Of a stretch of DNA of 64,000 bases, positions 1-12,221 are shown piece by piece. How positions within the stretch are numbered: position 1 is the first letter of the stretch; every line of letters starts with the position of its first letter. The notes below the pieces were generated by a model, which saw only the letters and a list, made by a program, of their open reading frames with translations, did no database searches and was not told the origin of the DNA. Source of the stretch: Todiramphus chloris collaris (lineage: Eukaryota; Chordata; Aves; Coraciiformes; Alcedinidae); the NCBI GenBank assembly GCA_025345505.1, contig JANVCC010000174.1:5587012-5651011 (forward strand), given 5' to 3'. The position numbers were made by a program, and so were the translations under genes.

Positions 1-34
1 GTGGCGGGCGGAGCGGCGTGCGGCGTGCCTGGAG
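1..34 (+). other. CAMTA1: Possible alternative CAMTA1 first exon (3' end only)
   Basis: Bases 1-34 lie in the CpG island and end at a near-consensus donor, GGAG/GTGAGC. The frame starting at base 1 is open and reads VAGGAACGVPG plus one G. That G completes the split first codon of exon 3 (G + AT = GAT, Asp), so joining base 34 to 10254 gives ...GVPG-DDHGNSNGSH in frame. Phase fit has a one-in-three chance by luck, and no start codon is visible because the exon begins left of the window. The exon could equally be non-coding 5' UTR or not an exon at all. Nothing in the window shows transcription. Confidence 0.25.
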
Positions 35-92
35 GTGAGCGAGGGGACGGCCCGGCCCCGCCGGCGGAGCAGCCGCGGCGCGGGGTGAGGAT

Positions 93-112
93 GGGGGGGG
101 GGGGGGGGGGGG
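93..112 (+). repeat. Poly(G) tract, 20 G
   Basis: An uninterrupted run of 20 G inside the CpG island, followed after three C by a further G run and then a C run. It can form G-quadruplex structures and is a typical place for length polymorphism and for assembly or polymerase-slippage error, so the exact length should not be trusted. It lies downstream of the candidate donor at 35 and would be intronic if that donor is used. Confidence 0.9.
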
Positions 113-480
113 CCCGGGGGCCCCCAGCCCGCCCCAAGATTCCCGGGCCCCGCGGGAGGTGGGCGCGGCGTGTCCGCAAGGGGGAAGCGCTGCTCCGCTG
201 CCCTCCCCGGCGGGAGCCCGGGCTGGCGAGCGGGGCTGGCGGGGGCGGGAGCGTGCCGGCGGCTTGCCGCGGCCCGGGCGCGCCGTAGCGGATTTTTTTA
301 TTCCCGTTTAACCCCGGTTTGTCCGAGCAGCTGGCGGGGAGCGCTGCGGCCGCTCCCGCCCCGGCCCCGGCGGCTCCCGCGGACGGGGGGCGTGCTCCGG
401 CACCGCCGCCCTGACTTGCGCTATAACCGTGCGGGGACGCGGGGTCCGAGCCGCTTGCCTGCGGCCTGGCTCAGCGCAGC

Positions 481-3400
481 GCAGCCCATGCCGGTGTCAG
501 GGCCTCCATCTTACAGGACGGGAGGAGAGCAGGAGGTGTATGGTTGCTATCCTGCACCTGATGGGCTGTGTAACCAAAACTGGGTAAATTTGCTAGTACT
601 GCATGAATTTCTCTGGCTGCAGCTGGGCATCTCAGATAATGGTGGTTAATTGGGCTAGTACAGATTCTTTCCCTATCCGCTCTTGCAGATGTACTTGCCT
701 GTCCTTAACCCCTTTGCACCCTTTACCGGGAAAGCCCTGCTTTGAATCCCCGGGTTGTCATCACACCTATTCACCTGGGTTCTGGCTCAGAGTGCATTGG
801 GAGTATCTCTTGTTGTTGTTGTAGGCTGTAGAGCCTCTGTAGGCCTAGCAGCCTTTGGCTTGCTCTTGCCCCACACCTTGTCCAGCCAAGTGAAGTCTGA
901 GTGCTTTACTAAAATGTAAATTTTACTTACTAGTAGCAGTAATTATGAGTGTTGTCAGCTTCATCTTTTATTAATCTCTTTGATGCTCCCAAATTCATTA
1001 GTTCCATCTTTCCTGTGGTCTGGAAAACGCCAGGCTTCATCCTTTTCTCATTTGCCTACAAGTAAATGATTAACTCCACCGAAGTAGTAAAATGCCGACT
1101 GGTTAACAGGGTAAGTGGGAAGAGACTTCACGTCTCTCTGGATTTCATTGAGCAAATTGTGAAGTTTTGGTTGTTCAGGCCATGGCGGTATTGTTACCAA
1201 ACCACGCTCAGGCTCGATTCTCTTCTCAGGCCTCCCGTGCCAAGGTACGATGACACTTTTTCTGCATAAAACACAGGTTTAGGTGTGCTCGTTCCTACGA
1301 GGCCACGGCTTTACAGAGCCAGGTGGGTCAGTGCTCCTTGGCTTCCAAGGTAACTTGGCCTTGACGCTTGTTATTTAATGCAGCTTATACTATGCTTTGT
1401 GTTGGGCACCAGTTTCTGCAGCCGTTGAAGGGTGTGCGGAGATGGGTCCGCAGCAGCATTCGCTCGTGTGTTGTACTGCGGTGCGCGAGCTGATGGAGGA
1501 GTGACTTTTGTGCCTGGTGTTCAGAGGTGCCCATCTGAGGTCGTAATGCAGGGTTTCCCCGGGCCGGTCGGTCCTTGGTTTGCCGCTTTGTACCTGTGCA
1601 GAGCACGGGCAGCGGCACTGAGGTGGGAGCCGAGTGTCTTCGGCTCAGCTCGGCACCTGCGCCTGGGTGTTCCTGTAGTAAGCGCACGGAGCAGCTCCCC
1701 GTGCTGACCTAGTTCTGTGGTATATTTTGAAGGAGGCAAGATATAAACCATTCATTCCTTAAACTTAAACTCCGCCTGTCAGAAACTTACATGGGAGTCA
1801 TTTTCAAGCGTGATTCAAGACAAGTGTTTCACCAGTAGCGCAGATGCCGGAGGAGAGATCACAAGTTGTGTTAGGTTTTTGTTACCTTAATACCTAAAAG
1901 ACAAAAGTAAACAGCAGCTAGTGGGTTAGTGGCCTGGAGCAGCACGGCTTCACCTGCCCAGAGCGGTGGAAACGAGCCCCGTGAACAGCAGTGCACAGCT
2001 CTGTGGACCTGTGGGCCCTGGTGCTTCCCTCTCACGCTCTGCTCAGGGCTTCTTGTGCCTGGCTGGCAGCAGAAAAACCATGACGGGAGGTGAGGGTTTG
2101 AAGTGAGACTGGCATCTTTGTCCCTGGGCTGCCGGAGAGATTTCCACATCTAGGAAAACTTGGGTGAGTTCCCTTTTCTCTGGGTTCCTCAGGTAGGATG
2201 AAATTGGGCTGAGTGACCAAGCGGCTCTTGCCATCCCTGTGGCAGAGGGTTTGTGGTTGCTGTTGTTTCTGCTGTGGTTTCTGTGTCTGAAGTGGCAGGA
2301 GTGACCCTTGGAGATGCCATCTTGGCAGCTGTAAGGGGCTCCCAACTTGATTAGGGCAGGGGGGGTACTTTTTTTAAATTAAAAAAAAAAAAACCAAAGC
2401 AACCAGAGAATTTATTTAAAAAATTCATAACAGAATGTGCCTGGAGAACCTGTCTGCAGATGTCTGTGTGCCTGCGTGGACAGGTACCTGAAACCGAAGG
2501 CGCTAAAGCAGAGCGGTTCCCGTGCGTTGGACGGTGCAGCCAGCGCCTCGTCTGCCGTGCCCGCTGAGCTCGGGTACGTGCAGTCTGCGATTTTGCCCTG
2601 TTACTGCAGGCAGGGTCAATAGGTGGGGAAGGCAGGAGGTGACATCTCTCCTGTCACTCCCCCATGAGCCCGACCCAGCGAGGATGGTGGTGAGGATCCG
2701 GTGGGGACTGGTCAGTTCTGCTGGCTTTGATACTGACTGAGGAGGAAGTCGGAGCTTCAAATGTTATTGAATGCTAGGGGACTGTTTGGGCAACAATGTA
2801 TGCTTCAAACCAAAACATTCCTGTTTTGCTTGTTAAACAGCAAATATTTGCGTCCCTCGGTGGAAATGTTGCATAACGTTTTATTACTTAAACAAACCTG
2901 AGCTTATGGTGAGCATGACAGATTGGATTGTGTGCCATGCTCCCTGTACCACTGCACCTTGTGCAGAATCAGACCATCACGGCTCAGGGGCAGGGTTTGA
3001 CACTTTCTCAGTCCACTCCTTGCCCAGAATTTTTGCCGAATTCCAGCAGTCAGGATTTTACCAAAATTTCTGTTATCAGAAGCAAGCTGCCTTCTAGTGA
3101 AGTTTCTAGACCCTCTCAGAGGTCTGTAAGCCAGCAGGACAGTTTCAGAGAATGGATTTGTTTAAAGCTCTTGTTCTTTAATCCAATTCCATATCTTTTC
3201 TTGTTAATAAGTTTCCCAAAGTCGTTGGCTCAAAGAGTCGTTTCTTTGTTGTTGTTTCTTTGTGTAGGTCTTTAAAGCTGCTTCTGTAGGAAGGTTTCCT
3301 GCAGATGCTGTAACTCAGATTTCGTTTCCAGCATCAGGAAACACTGCAAGGATTACGTACAAGCAAAGTGAAAACAAATGTTTTTAAAACTTGATCTTTC

Positions 3401-6400
3401 AAGACTTGGTGCTAACTTTGTTACTAATATTTTTAAATGATTCTTCTCAAATACGCAGCCTTTTAAAGCGTTTATGTTCTTGGAGGAAGGGTACGCAGCT
3501 CTCCTACCTCTCTGTCCAGGCAGGCTTCAGAAAGAGGGAGCTGGAATGTGACGTTTCTTTTCTAGTGTCCCTTCTGTCTCTGCCTCAGTAAACCAAATAT
3601 ATCTGCAGGGGAAAGCAACCCAACAAGCCCGGACCTTGGAGTGGAAGGAGGCTGGTGGGGTGTGCGGTGGGAGACAGCGCTGGTTAATTAGTGCAGTGCT
3701 TCCAGCAGTTTCTCACATCCTCAGTGGTTCCTGGCTTCCTCTGCCACACCGTGCTGAGTTCGTTCTTTTTCCCCTGCTTTGTGTCCTGCTTTCACCTTCC
3801 GTGGCTTCCTGCGCCTCTTGGCCCCATGCTGTGTGTACCCTGTTCTAAGCCCCGTGGGCTTTGGAAGGCGACTGCCTGCGGGTGTTACCCTCTGTCTTAA
3901 CCCCCTTTGTTTGGGGGTGCAGCTCCTGCCCTCTCCCTGGGGCGATGCTTAAGGTGCAGCTTTAAGCTGAGGAGCACTTTCAGCACTGGGTGTGCAATAC
4001 CAAACTCCGTTGTCGCTGGAATGGTGAGCTCAGTGTCCTTCTGCTCTCGTCGCATCTTTGGTTCAAGGATTTTTGATTTTCATCCTGCCAGCTCTGCAGG
4101 TAGGTTTCCAAACCCAAACTGTTCATAGTGTAAAAAAACCAAAACAAAACCCAAGTAGAAATACCCATGGCTGGTGGCTGCCAGCGTATCAGCTCAGAGC
4201 AAGTGATTTCACCAGCCTTAGCTGATGCTTTGGAGCTTCTGGAAAATTTGTTGTAGTGTTGAGAATGTTTGTAGTATTGAAAAGTGTATAAATGGGTGGT
4301 TTATTTTTGCTAGGCTTGACTAATAATATCGATCTCTCCTTAGTTTCATTGCAGTTGAATTTGATGATGTAATTTTAGTGAGAACCTAGGGATGAAGGAA
4401 TTGATGACAGATCTAAAACAAATGAATTGTTGGTGACAGCGAGCAATGGTCTCATAGTCCTGTTGCACTTGTCATATTTAGGATCAACAGGGTGAAAGTC
4501 GTGCATGGGCACACTTATGAGCTGCAGGAGAAGGCTGAAGTGGCTGCACTGTTCTAGCGCTCCGAAAGATTGCTTTTGAAAGAGTTACTTTTGTGCCCCT
4601 TCTCAATTGGACTAATTTCTGCTGTCTTGTGTGGTTAGCGCTGTGCTTCAACCCACTGGCTGAAGGAGGAGAGGAAAAGAGGAGCTGCTTTTGTTGGTTG
4701 GGGGAAGCGGACTCCTGAGTCCTGAGCACAGTGATGGATGTACAGCAGAAGAAATAAATAGCTAATTGTGTAAAGCAGAGCACCTTGGCCCCTGCGTGGG
4801 CTTCCCCGAAGGAGAACTGTGCTCTCCACTCTCCCCCAGAATGCACCATTTGCAGTTTTACGTAGCAGTGTTGTTTAAACTGAATTCAGTTATAAAACAT
4901 CGAGAATATTTCTGCTATGTGCAAGGGATGAAATAACTTGCAAGTGGTGCGTTACTGGTGGGGAGAACCGGAGTGGTAACGTGCGGCAGCAGTTGGAGCT
5001 CTACTTGTATTTCTTACGGTTTTAGAACCATTTGTAGAGCTTGTCACAGCAACAAAGTATTTATCACAAATACTCCAAAAAACTAGGCTAGATTCAATAA
5101 CTTACTGGAGGAAAATGATTTCATTGATCGTCCTTGATACTACGACCATTCTGCGATTCCCTCCCCATCCTTTCCCGCTTGCCTCGTTCTTCCCGGTTTC
5201 CCTGCAGGCAGCATCGCAGCCGCACCCGTGCTGGTTTGTGTATTGACCTCTCCTGCTCCCATGTCACATTTTTACCTTTGCTCGACCTGTTTGCCCTTCC
5301 CTTTTGTCCCTCCCTCAGCCCCGGGATGCTGCCACCATCCTGCAGCGTCCTCCGCAGTGAAAGATTGGCCGGAGTCGGAGCCGGGTGCTGGCATCCAGTA
5401 GAACCCTGCTGGGAAAGCAGCGCCGGGGAGCTGGACCTGCTTGTCTTATCTTAGCCACCCTCTATTGATATTTAGAAATCTGCTTTTGTTGCCAAGAGAT
5501 TTACAACTGTAATCATCCAAATATTTCTAGAAAACAGACCAAAAGCTGTTGGTTGTGCTTATATTGCTGCTTGTTTACTGATTGAAAATGCCAGGAAGGA
5601 AGTTTAACTGTGAGAAATAGCACGCCAGTGCTTCAGAGGTTTGGATCGGGGATAATTCTTTGCGTTTCATTCTACCAGGTCGAATTTATCGGTTTTGTCT
5701 GTGTCCAGAGGTCAGCAAGTGAAAGAATATAGGACTTCATCCCCACCCGCAGCCCAGGACCTGGCAGAGCCAAATCAATGAGTGGGAAATACCAATATGT
5801 AACCAAAAAAAAAATGTCCTTGGACAAATTCTAGGCATCTTGACTTTCATTTTTGTCTGTTTGTGCATCTCCTCTAAAAGAGTGGGTTGTTGGAAGAGCA
5901 GCTTCCAGAAGAGCCGGTGGGGTTGAGCACGGTGGCTCCAAAGGGAGGCCGGGAGTCGGTGCCTTTGCTCTGGGCACTGACACGGTGGCTGCTGAGCTCT
6001 CTTCAGGGGGGCACGGGGTCTGGTGGCCGGGTGGCTTCGGGCACTCGCTGGGCTTGTATGGGTGCCCCTTTCACCGCTGTTGACGTGGCTCTGCTGTAGG
6101 CAGCAGTGTTGGGTTAACTCGGCACCCTCCCCTTCCACTTAAGCAGCTAATAATTACCTTCTGATTTTAGCTGTTTGTTTTATACAAAAGTGCCTGTTTG
6201 TAATGTTTAAACACCTTTTACCTCTCTTGGGAGGTAGTTAAGAAGATGGCCAACCCTATGTTATTACTTCTTAATAATGGGTTAATAAAACTTGTGTTTG
6301 TGATTTTATAGGCTTATTCTTTATATTTATTTCCAGTATAGAACTGTCTGCAAATCAGCAGTTGATCCACACCCGTTCAGCCATTTCTGTATTCTGCAAT

Positions 6401-9400
6401 TATATGTTATATTGATAAACTGTGGTAGTTAAATGGTCTACAGGTCTAAGTTCACCTCTTGGACCACAGAAGATTTAAGAACCAGTTAAAGAAAAGAAAA
6501 AAAGGAAAGGGGGGTTGTTTGGAGAGTGGGGGTAGAGCACAGACTCACTGTGTGATTTGCTGTTGTGTGCTTTGAGGTTTTATGGCCCATGTTGCATCCC
6601 TTGGGAGGATAAAGTGCAAGGAGCATGAAGAAACCCATAAAATTACAAAGGTTTTATGTGGTATAATTAATATGGAACTTTCCATGAACTTTATAATAGT
6701 TGTACTTTCTTATTTTACACAAGTTTTTGGTTTGCTAATACGTGATCTTGAAGATTTCTAATGGAACTTATATTTTGTGGGGTTTTTTTTTCCATACTGA
6801 ATTCTAAGCAGATACATTTTGCTGTATTTTAGTATCCAGCTTCCTTACTGTAGTTTCCAGCATTGGCTGTGCCTGCCTTGGGAAGTGTTTTTGAGCCGTG
6901 GCCAGGTTTGCACTAAAAAACCCCACATCGATACAGCTTTACTGGCAAATCCTCCTTGTGCGAGTGCAGCTTTGCTTGCAAAAGCACTTTTTATTGACAC
7001 TGGATGGGTCTGCAGATCACAATGTCATAAGTCACACCCATAGCAAAAATAACACGAGGCAGAAAGTTCAAGTTCAGATCTAGCCTGGATTTGCACAGTA
7101 AAATCAAAGAAGCATTGTGAAATTGCAGCTTCTTTTTTTAGCTACAGAGGAAATTTTAGTTCTAAATAAATGTAAGAGATTCGGAGTGTGTGATGCCTGC
7201 GCGGAGCTGGGCGGGGACGCGGAGCAGTGTGGGTTCTTACTCCTCTGACTGCGATAGAGGAGCGAGTACGTCAGGGCGACTAGAAATGGCAGATTGGAGG
7301 CAAACCAAAAAACTCCCCTTCCCAAAGTTGTACGTGTTTTCATTGGAACGGCTGGGCCGTTATTTGTGAGGAACACAGGCAGCAAAGCAGTAGTTGTTTT
7401 GAAGGAACATCAACTCTGGGCAGACAGTCTGTAGGTGAGGATGATGCCTGGGGACCCGCTGGTAGCGAACCCTTCGTGAAGGAAAGTGAATCGTGGCGGG
7501 AGGTCCGGGAGTGACTGCGAACCAGCACCAGCAGGGCAGCTGGCAGAGCAATCCTCTCCTGTGCTGAGCTTCCCCATTTTGTCTTCATGGACATTCCTCT
7601 CTGTGGGAATATGGCAGGGATAAGTCCAGTGGGCGGAAAGGCAAGTATTAAAACCAGCCTGGGGGCATGTTTGGGGCAAGGCACTTGTTTTGTCCTTAAT
7701 CCCCATAGCTGGTTGGCCAACTTTGTACTTTTCCAAGGTTAGACCTGTTTTGGAGGTGGTTGAATTTAGGATTCATTTTCCTTAGTGTGGTTCTTGTGTG
7801 TCATTCTGACTACGTGGCTGGAGGGTTCCTTAATGAAGGGCCTGTCTGATCGACACAGGTGACGGTTGTTCCTCACGTCGGGAATTTTTTGGAATTGCTA
7901 AATGCAGACAAGGGAAGCGTGCATGAGATGGAGTCACTGCAGGATGATGAAAATGACCTTCCAGTGCCATAAGAACACCAAGGTGTGAGATGCTCACAAC
8001 AGGAGTTGGAATATTTAGAGTCAGCAAGTTCTGATAACTTCTACCAAAACATTTTTAAGGGATCTATTATCTATAGTCACTTTCTGGATTAATAATACTG
8101 ATAATTGATGACAGTGGAAGAAAGTTAATAAAACGAGCTGAATAATTAGAGGTCTGCCAGCCTTGCAAAATAATGGAATGAATGATAGAGGACTTGACTG
8201 ATACGGAGGTAAGGGGAAGTAATACAATTAATGGCAATTAAAATGTGCCCATGGAAAATAAGCTGATGAGATGTAACTGGGGATGTAGTTTGGCTGATAA
8301 AAGCAATAATGTGTGCTGTAAAATACTTTGCTGCCTTAATGAATTGAATGTAGTGCAATGCAATATTTTGAATGAGAAACGAAAACGGTATAAAATTGGT
8401 GTAGGGAATGTCAAGTAGGTGCCGGATAAATTGGAAGGTGGGTCTGCAGGTGGAAATAGCTGGGGGCTGTCCTTGAAGCAGGGCCCTGCCTGGCTCCCTT
8501 CTTTGACCCAAGCATGCCGGTGTCCTTGTGGGTAACCCCAAGCATCACGACGGGTGTGTTCGTTGAGCTCTGGGTGGCAGATGGTGGTGTGAAATCACAG
8601 AGGTGATGGTGACACGTGCAGAACATTGACTGGGAAAAACGCCCTGTAGAGTAATGGTCTGAGATGTTCAATATCAAGCTAGAAGCCCTGGAGTGGTATA
8701 CAAAAATCTAATTAAGAGAAGCTTCTTCCCGATTTCCTTTATCAGTCCAGCAAAGATCAAAACCGCCCGGCTGCTCGTCCTCCCAGGAAGAAGAGGGGGA
8801 GTGGCAGCCCCGCTGATTCTAACGCAGCCGCACAGGAAAGGTCCCAATAACTCACGGAGTGCTCAGGACTCATAAATTACAGAGCAGCTCACGTTTATCA
8901 TACACATCGCTGCTTATCTTGTAAACTCATCTGCTGTGCTTGCATGAGTAGTTGATTTAACAGCATGTATATTGTTGAACTTGCCACATCCAAGAGTATA
9001 ATCAAGCTTTAAAAATACCAGGGATGTCTGGCTGCTGCGTGCGCTCTTGGCCCGCTCTCCGCGCTGATTGCGGGACGGGCTCTCGCTGCTTTGCTGCAGG
9101 TCACAGGAGATGTCTGTCTCGTACGTAATTGCGGAGGAGCTTTATCATGATGCTGGCATCTGTTTAATGACATAAAATGATTAGATGTGTAAAGGGAAAA
9201 AGTTAATACCCTTTTTCTGTACATTTCCAAATGGGGAATGACTATAAATTACTTCTGTAGGGTAAAATGCCTGTACTTCCAGTATACCACTGCCCAGTGT
9301 CTGCCATGTGAAGTGGGAGAATAGGGGAAGAAGGTAGAGGTGGGGGATTTGAGAAGAGAAGTGAAGCTCCCGTGGCCTAGCTGGGGCGTCTTACGCTGCT

Positions 9401-10253
9401 GCTCTGGTTCCCTTCTCTGCAGGGACTTACTTTGTCTGTAAATATCCATGGCTCACGGTGCTCTGGTTCTTCGGGTGGTAGTGGAAGGGTGCAGGGAGAC
9501 ATAACCAAGTTGATGCTTCTGGGACTTGTGCGGGCTCTTACCTGACTGCAGGGGTTTTTTCATCTCTTTGTTTTTTAAGGGGAATTGATGCACCTTCAAC
9601 ATTTTAGCAATAGCAACAAAAAAATTCTGTATTCTTCAGTGTTCCTGCTTTCGAGACCCCCAGGTATGCTGAGGTAGGAAGGTTTCTGTCCCTCTACCTC
9701 AGTCTCATGTTGAGGAGCTGCATTGACTTTCTGAGCTGGCCATGGAAAGAAAAGTAACCTGTTTTTAATCAGGTACAGTGCATTTTAGTTTTAAATGAAC
9801 TAATAGACCTTGAGTTGCATTTCTGCTGCAGCTTGACAAAATTATAGCAGGTACTGGGGCTCTGTGCTTATTTACTTGCAAATCCTGTCAAGTGTGAAGT
9901 TCATTTACGACTTTCCTGGCAGGTCATACTGCTGTGGTCACAGCTTCTATAACGTTTTGTCGCTACTGCTTGTAAAATTTGTCACTGAGGGAAATAATAA
10001 GCTAAAATAGGCACAGGTAAGCACACACAGTCTCCTTGTGCACAAATCCATCAAAGTGCTTCTCAAACTTTGCAACCACAAGGAATTAAACTGTTTATAT
10101 TTCTGAAAAGGTGCAATTTCAACTTCTTTGCAGTGACAAATTGCCTGCGCTTTGACAAGAGAACCGAGGAGAGTTTCCAAGCCTCGTTGTGGCTGGGGGC
10201 TCCTGGTGGAAACCACTTCTGTGTATACATCACATGTCTCCTCTTCTTTCTAG
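481..10253 (+). other. CAMTA1: Intron (intron 2 of CAMTA1 by the human model), right part
   Basis: About 9.8 kb of mixed-composition sequence with no recognisable coding exon, RNA gene or transposon. I looked specifically for the exon that precedes DDHGNSN in the known protein (SVSQSVFCGTSTYCVLNTVPPIE) by searching for Tyr-Cys-Val and Phe-Cys-Gly codon strings and did not find it. Small simple runs occur: A-rich at about 2380-2394, a purine run at about 6484-6516 and short T runs at 6782-6790. A good donor-like site (GGAG/GTAAGG) at about 8206 has no convincing acceptor or protein match in front of it. The last 25 bases form the polypyrimidine tract and acceptor of exon 3. Confidence 0.6.
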
Positions 10254-10372
10254 ATGATCATGGGAACAGCAATGGCAGTCATGTAAAAATCTTTTTACCG
10301 AAGAAGCTGCTTGAATGTCTACCAAAATGTTCAAGTTTACCGAAAGAGAGGCACCGCTGGAACACTAATGAG
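10254..10372 (+). CDS. CAMTA1: CAMTA1 coding exon 3 (start of CG-1 domain)
   Basis: This 119-nt exon encodes DDHGNSNGSH, then VKIFLPKKLL, ECLPKCSSLP and KERHRWNTNE (40 codons, the first split). It matches vertebrate CAMTA1 almost residue for residue. CAMTA2 has the same family motif but differs in this stretch. CAMTA1 is a nuclear transcription activator whose CG-1 domain binds DNA, followed in the full protein by TIG, ankyrin and calmodulin-binding IQ regions. This exon covers the lead-in and N-terminal part of CG-1, roughly residues 39-78 of the human protein. The acceptor is good (ctcttctttctag). The donor GAG/GTAGTT lacks G at +5 and is weak. Intron phases are 1 on the left and 0 on the right. 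Compared with the human sequence as I remember it, NSNSSH reads NSNGSH here. The frame is open both upstream (from 10070) and downstream (to 10468). Confidence 0.97.
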
Positions 10373-12221
10373 GTAGTTAACGTCTCTTATTTATTCTTAA
10401 ACATACCGGCTTACTCGATGCTTGTGGATTATTTCTTGAGCGCATGCCATGTAACTTACAGAATATGAATTCCCTGGCTCTGGAACCTGTTGTTTAAATA
10501 ATAAAATGCTATTACATGTTGAAAGTGAGCTTTAAACTAGACTTGAAGGCACGCGTGGAAGCCGGTTACCGTTATAGCAGTAGTGTCAGTTGCTCACGTG
10601 TGCTGTTTCAGAGAGTCAAGTCTTGTATCAACTTACTGACATGTCAGAATTGTTTAAAATTAGATGGGTGTTTTGGTACCAGTTATTCCCAATCTGCTAG
10701 TTTGCATATCTCCTGCTAACACATTGTGCTTGGGTTCTTGAAATGGAACAGAAATGTTTTAGATTGAGGTGTCTGGTGGGCCAAGGTAGAGCTGAAGAAC
10801 AATCCAGTCAAGCCTGCAGTCCCTGACCTTTATTCCTCCTGGGCAGCAAGGCCGGGAGTTACACAGTGGCACCCACAGCGTAGGTTCAGTTCTTGGTAGC
10901 ACCGTCCTACAGTACCTTTGTTGTGTTTGTAGGAATCATTTAATAATAGAAGAAATTAACTTTGAGAAATTACTGTAAACTCCAGTTAGTACCTGCCTGT
11001 TGCAAGCAAACTGTTCTTGGACCTCTAATCAATCATTTGTAACATCTCAACGTGTTAAAAGCCGTGCTGGTGAGCGTAATGGCTGCAGGCGTCAGGCTGA
11101 ATGCGGAGCCAAGGATGGAGCACCACACGTGTGTGCTTTTCAGAGCTGGAGTCCTTCACTCCCTTCCCCTCTCCTTTGTCTGAAAGTGAAAAGTCTCTGT
11201 TGATATTATACTAAGTACTATGACAGAATTAATCAGGTCTTTTGGGGAGCTGCTGGCCTTGGCTCTCGGGTCATTTGAATTTAAATGTAAATTGTAGAAA
11301 ATGTGGGTTGCAGTTTATCCCGTGATAGTGTGTGTGCTAACGTGGGCAGAGTGTGGAGTGGTGGTGCCAGTGGCTCTAAAAGGTGGTGTTCTGGTGAAGT
11401 TGAGAAAAGAAGTACTCAGCAGAGGTTTGTGGCAGCTTTGTGTATATGTTGACACATGCAGGCTTTCAGCTTTTCTTTTTGAACCATGTTTGGTGTGTGC
11501 CGCCTCCCAGGGAACAGAATGTGGCAAACAAAGTTAATCATATAGCTGAAACTCTTGATTATTCCTGAGCATGATGCAAAGGGGAAGTGTAGGTGCTTGT
11601 GATGTGTATCAGACTAGAAGAAAAACTTGGGAGCATCACCTTCCTTCTGAAGGACGTGTCTGCATTCTGGAGGGGGCGGAACGTGGACGGGTTTGATGGT
11701 GTTTGCCAGCGTATTGCTGATGGGGGTTCATCTTGTGCCTTGATTTTTAGATGGATTGTTTACTAATAATCACAGATCATTATCTGGTGTATTAAAAAAC
11801 CCAAACCAACGTGCTTCTGTCTTGGTGAATGTCAGGTTTGTCGCACATGTGTATCTCTCCTCCAAATCTGTTACTGTGGCTGCCACGCAGTGGGGGCAAG
11901 GAGCTGCTTCGGTATGGGGTTATTACTGGTGCTGTCTCTGACAGTGCATGTGGCAGTCTCTTTTGCATTATTTAAAAAGAAGAGCTTTTCTTGTGTCCGG
12001 AGACCTTTTGGACTTGTTAGCTCAGAGGAGAGGGGTGGGGGGGGGGAGGGAAAGAAAAAGGCAGAGTCTTGTGCCTAGATGAAGTCTTGAAAATTTTTGT
12101 TACTTATGGGGGAGCAAGGAGCTTGGCTTGCAGATTTTATTTCTCTCCCCACTCCCAACCTGGAAGTTTAATTCTGTTCAGTGTTATAAAACTTGAAGAC
12201 TTCTTAGGATATAATTGAATA
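10373..12221 (+). other. CAMTA1: Intron 3, proximal part
   Basis: Intronic sequence after exon 3. The first 96 bases keep the exon frame open (VVNVSYLFLNIPAYSM...) to a TGA at 10466-10468, and an AATAAA follows at 10500-10505, so a retained-intron short transcript is conceivable. A G-rich stretch at 12032-12050 (runs of 4, 10 and 3 G) could form a quadruplex. No gene or transposon is recognised otherwise. Confidence 0.6.

Larger units (their letters stand above)
1..480. promoter_or_regulatory. CpG island, truncated at the window edge
   Basis: The first 480 bases are very GC-rich with dense CG dinucleotides (gcggcgtgcggcg, cccgccccggccccggcggc) and drop abruptly to ordinary AT-balanced sequence after about 490. 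This is the usual look of a vertebrate CpG-island promoter. No TATA box is seen. Strong donor-like sites lie on the plus strand at 35 (GAG/GTGAGC) and around 85 (GGG/GTGAGG), which suggests transcription in the plus direction, the same as CAMTA1. The island continues beyond the left edge, so its true size and start site cannot be judged. It may be the main CAMTA1 promoter or an alternative one inside intron 2. I prefer the alternative because the canonical second coding exon is not found between here and exon 3. Confidence 0.6.

Noticed and set aside
1..34. Possibility that bases 2-13 (tggcgggcggag), if preceded by AT, are the canonical CAMTA1 start MWRAE
   Set aside because: The five-residue match is followed by RRAACLE instead of GKWLPKTSRK, the ATG would lie outside the window, and the expected second exon is not found downstream. 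Most likely chance in CG-rich sequence.
3100..3160. Frame reading RSVSQQDSFREW, resembling the SVSQSVF start of the missing CAMTA1 exon
   Set aside because: Only four residues agree, the rest diverges from a highly conserved exon, and there is no suitable acceptor and donor around it.
8190..8215. Good donor-like site GGAG/GTAAGG as the end of a missing CAMTA1 exon
   Set aside because: The sequence before it does not encode the expected VPPIE ending or any known CAMTA1 peptide.
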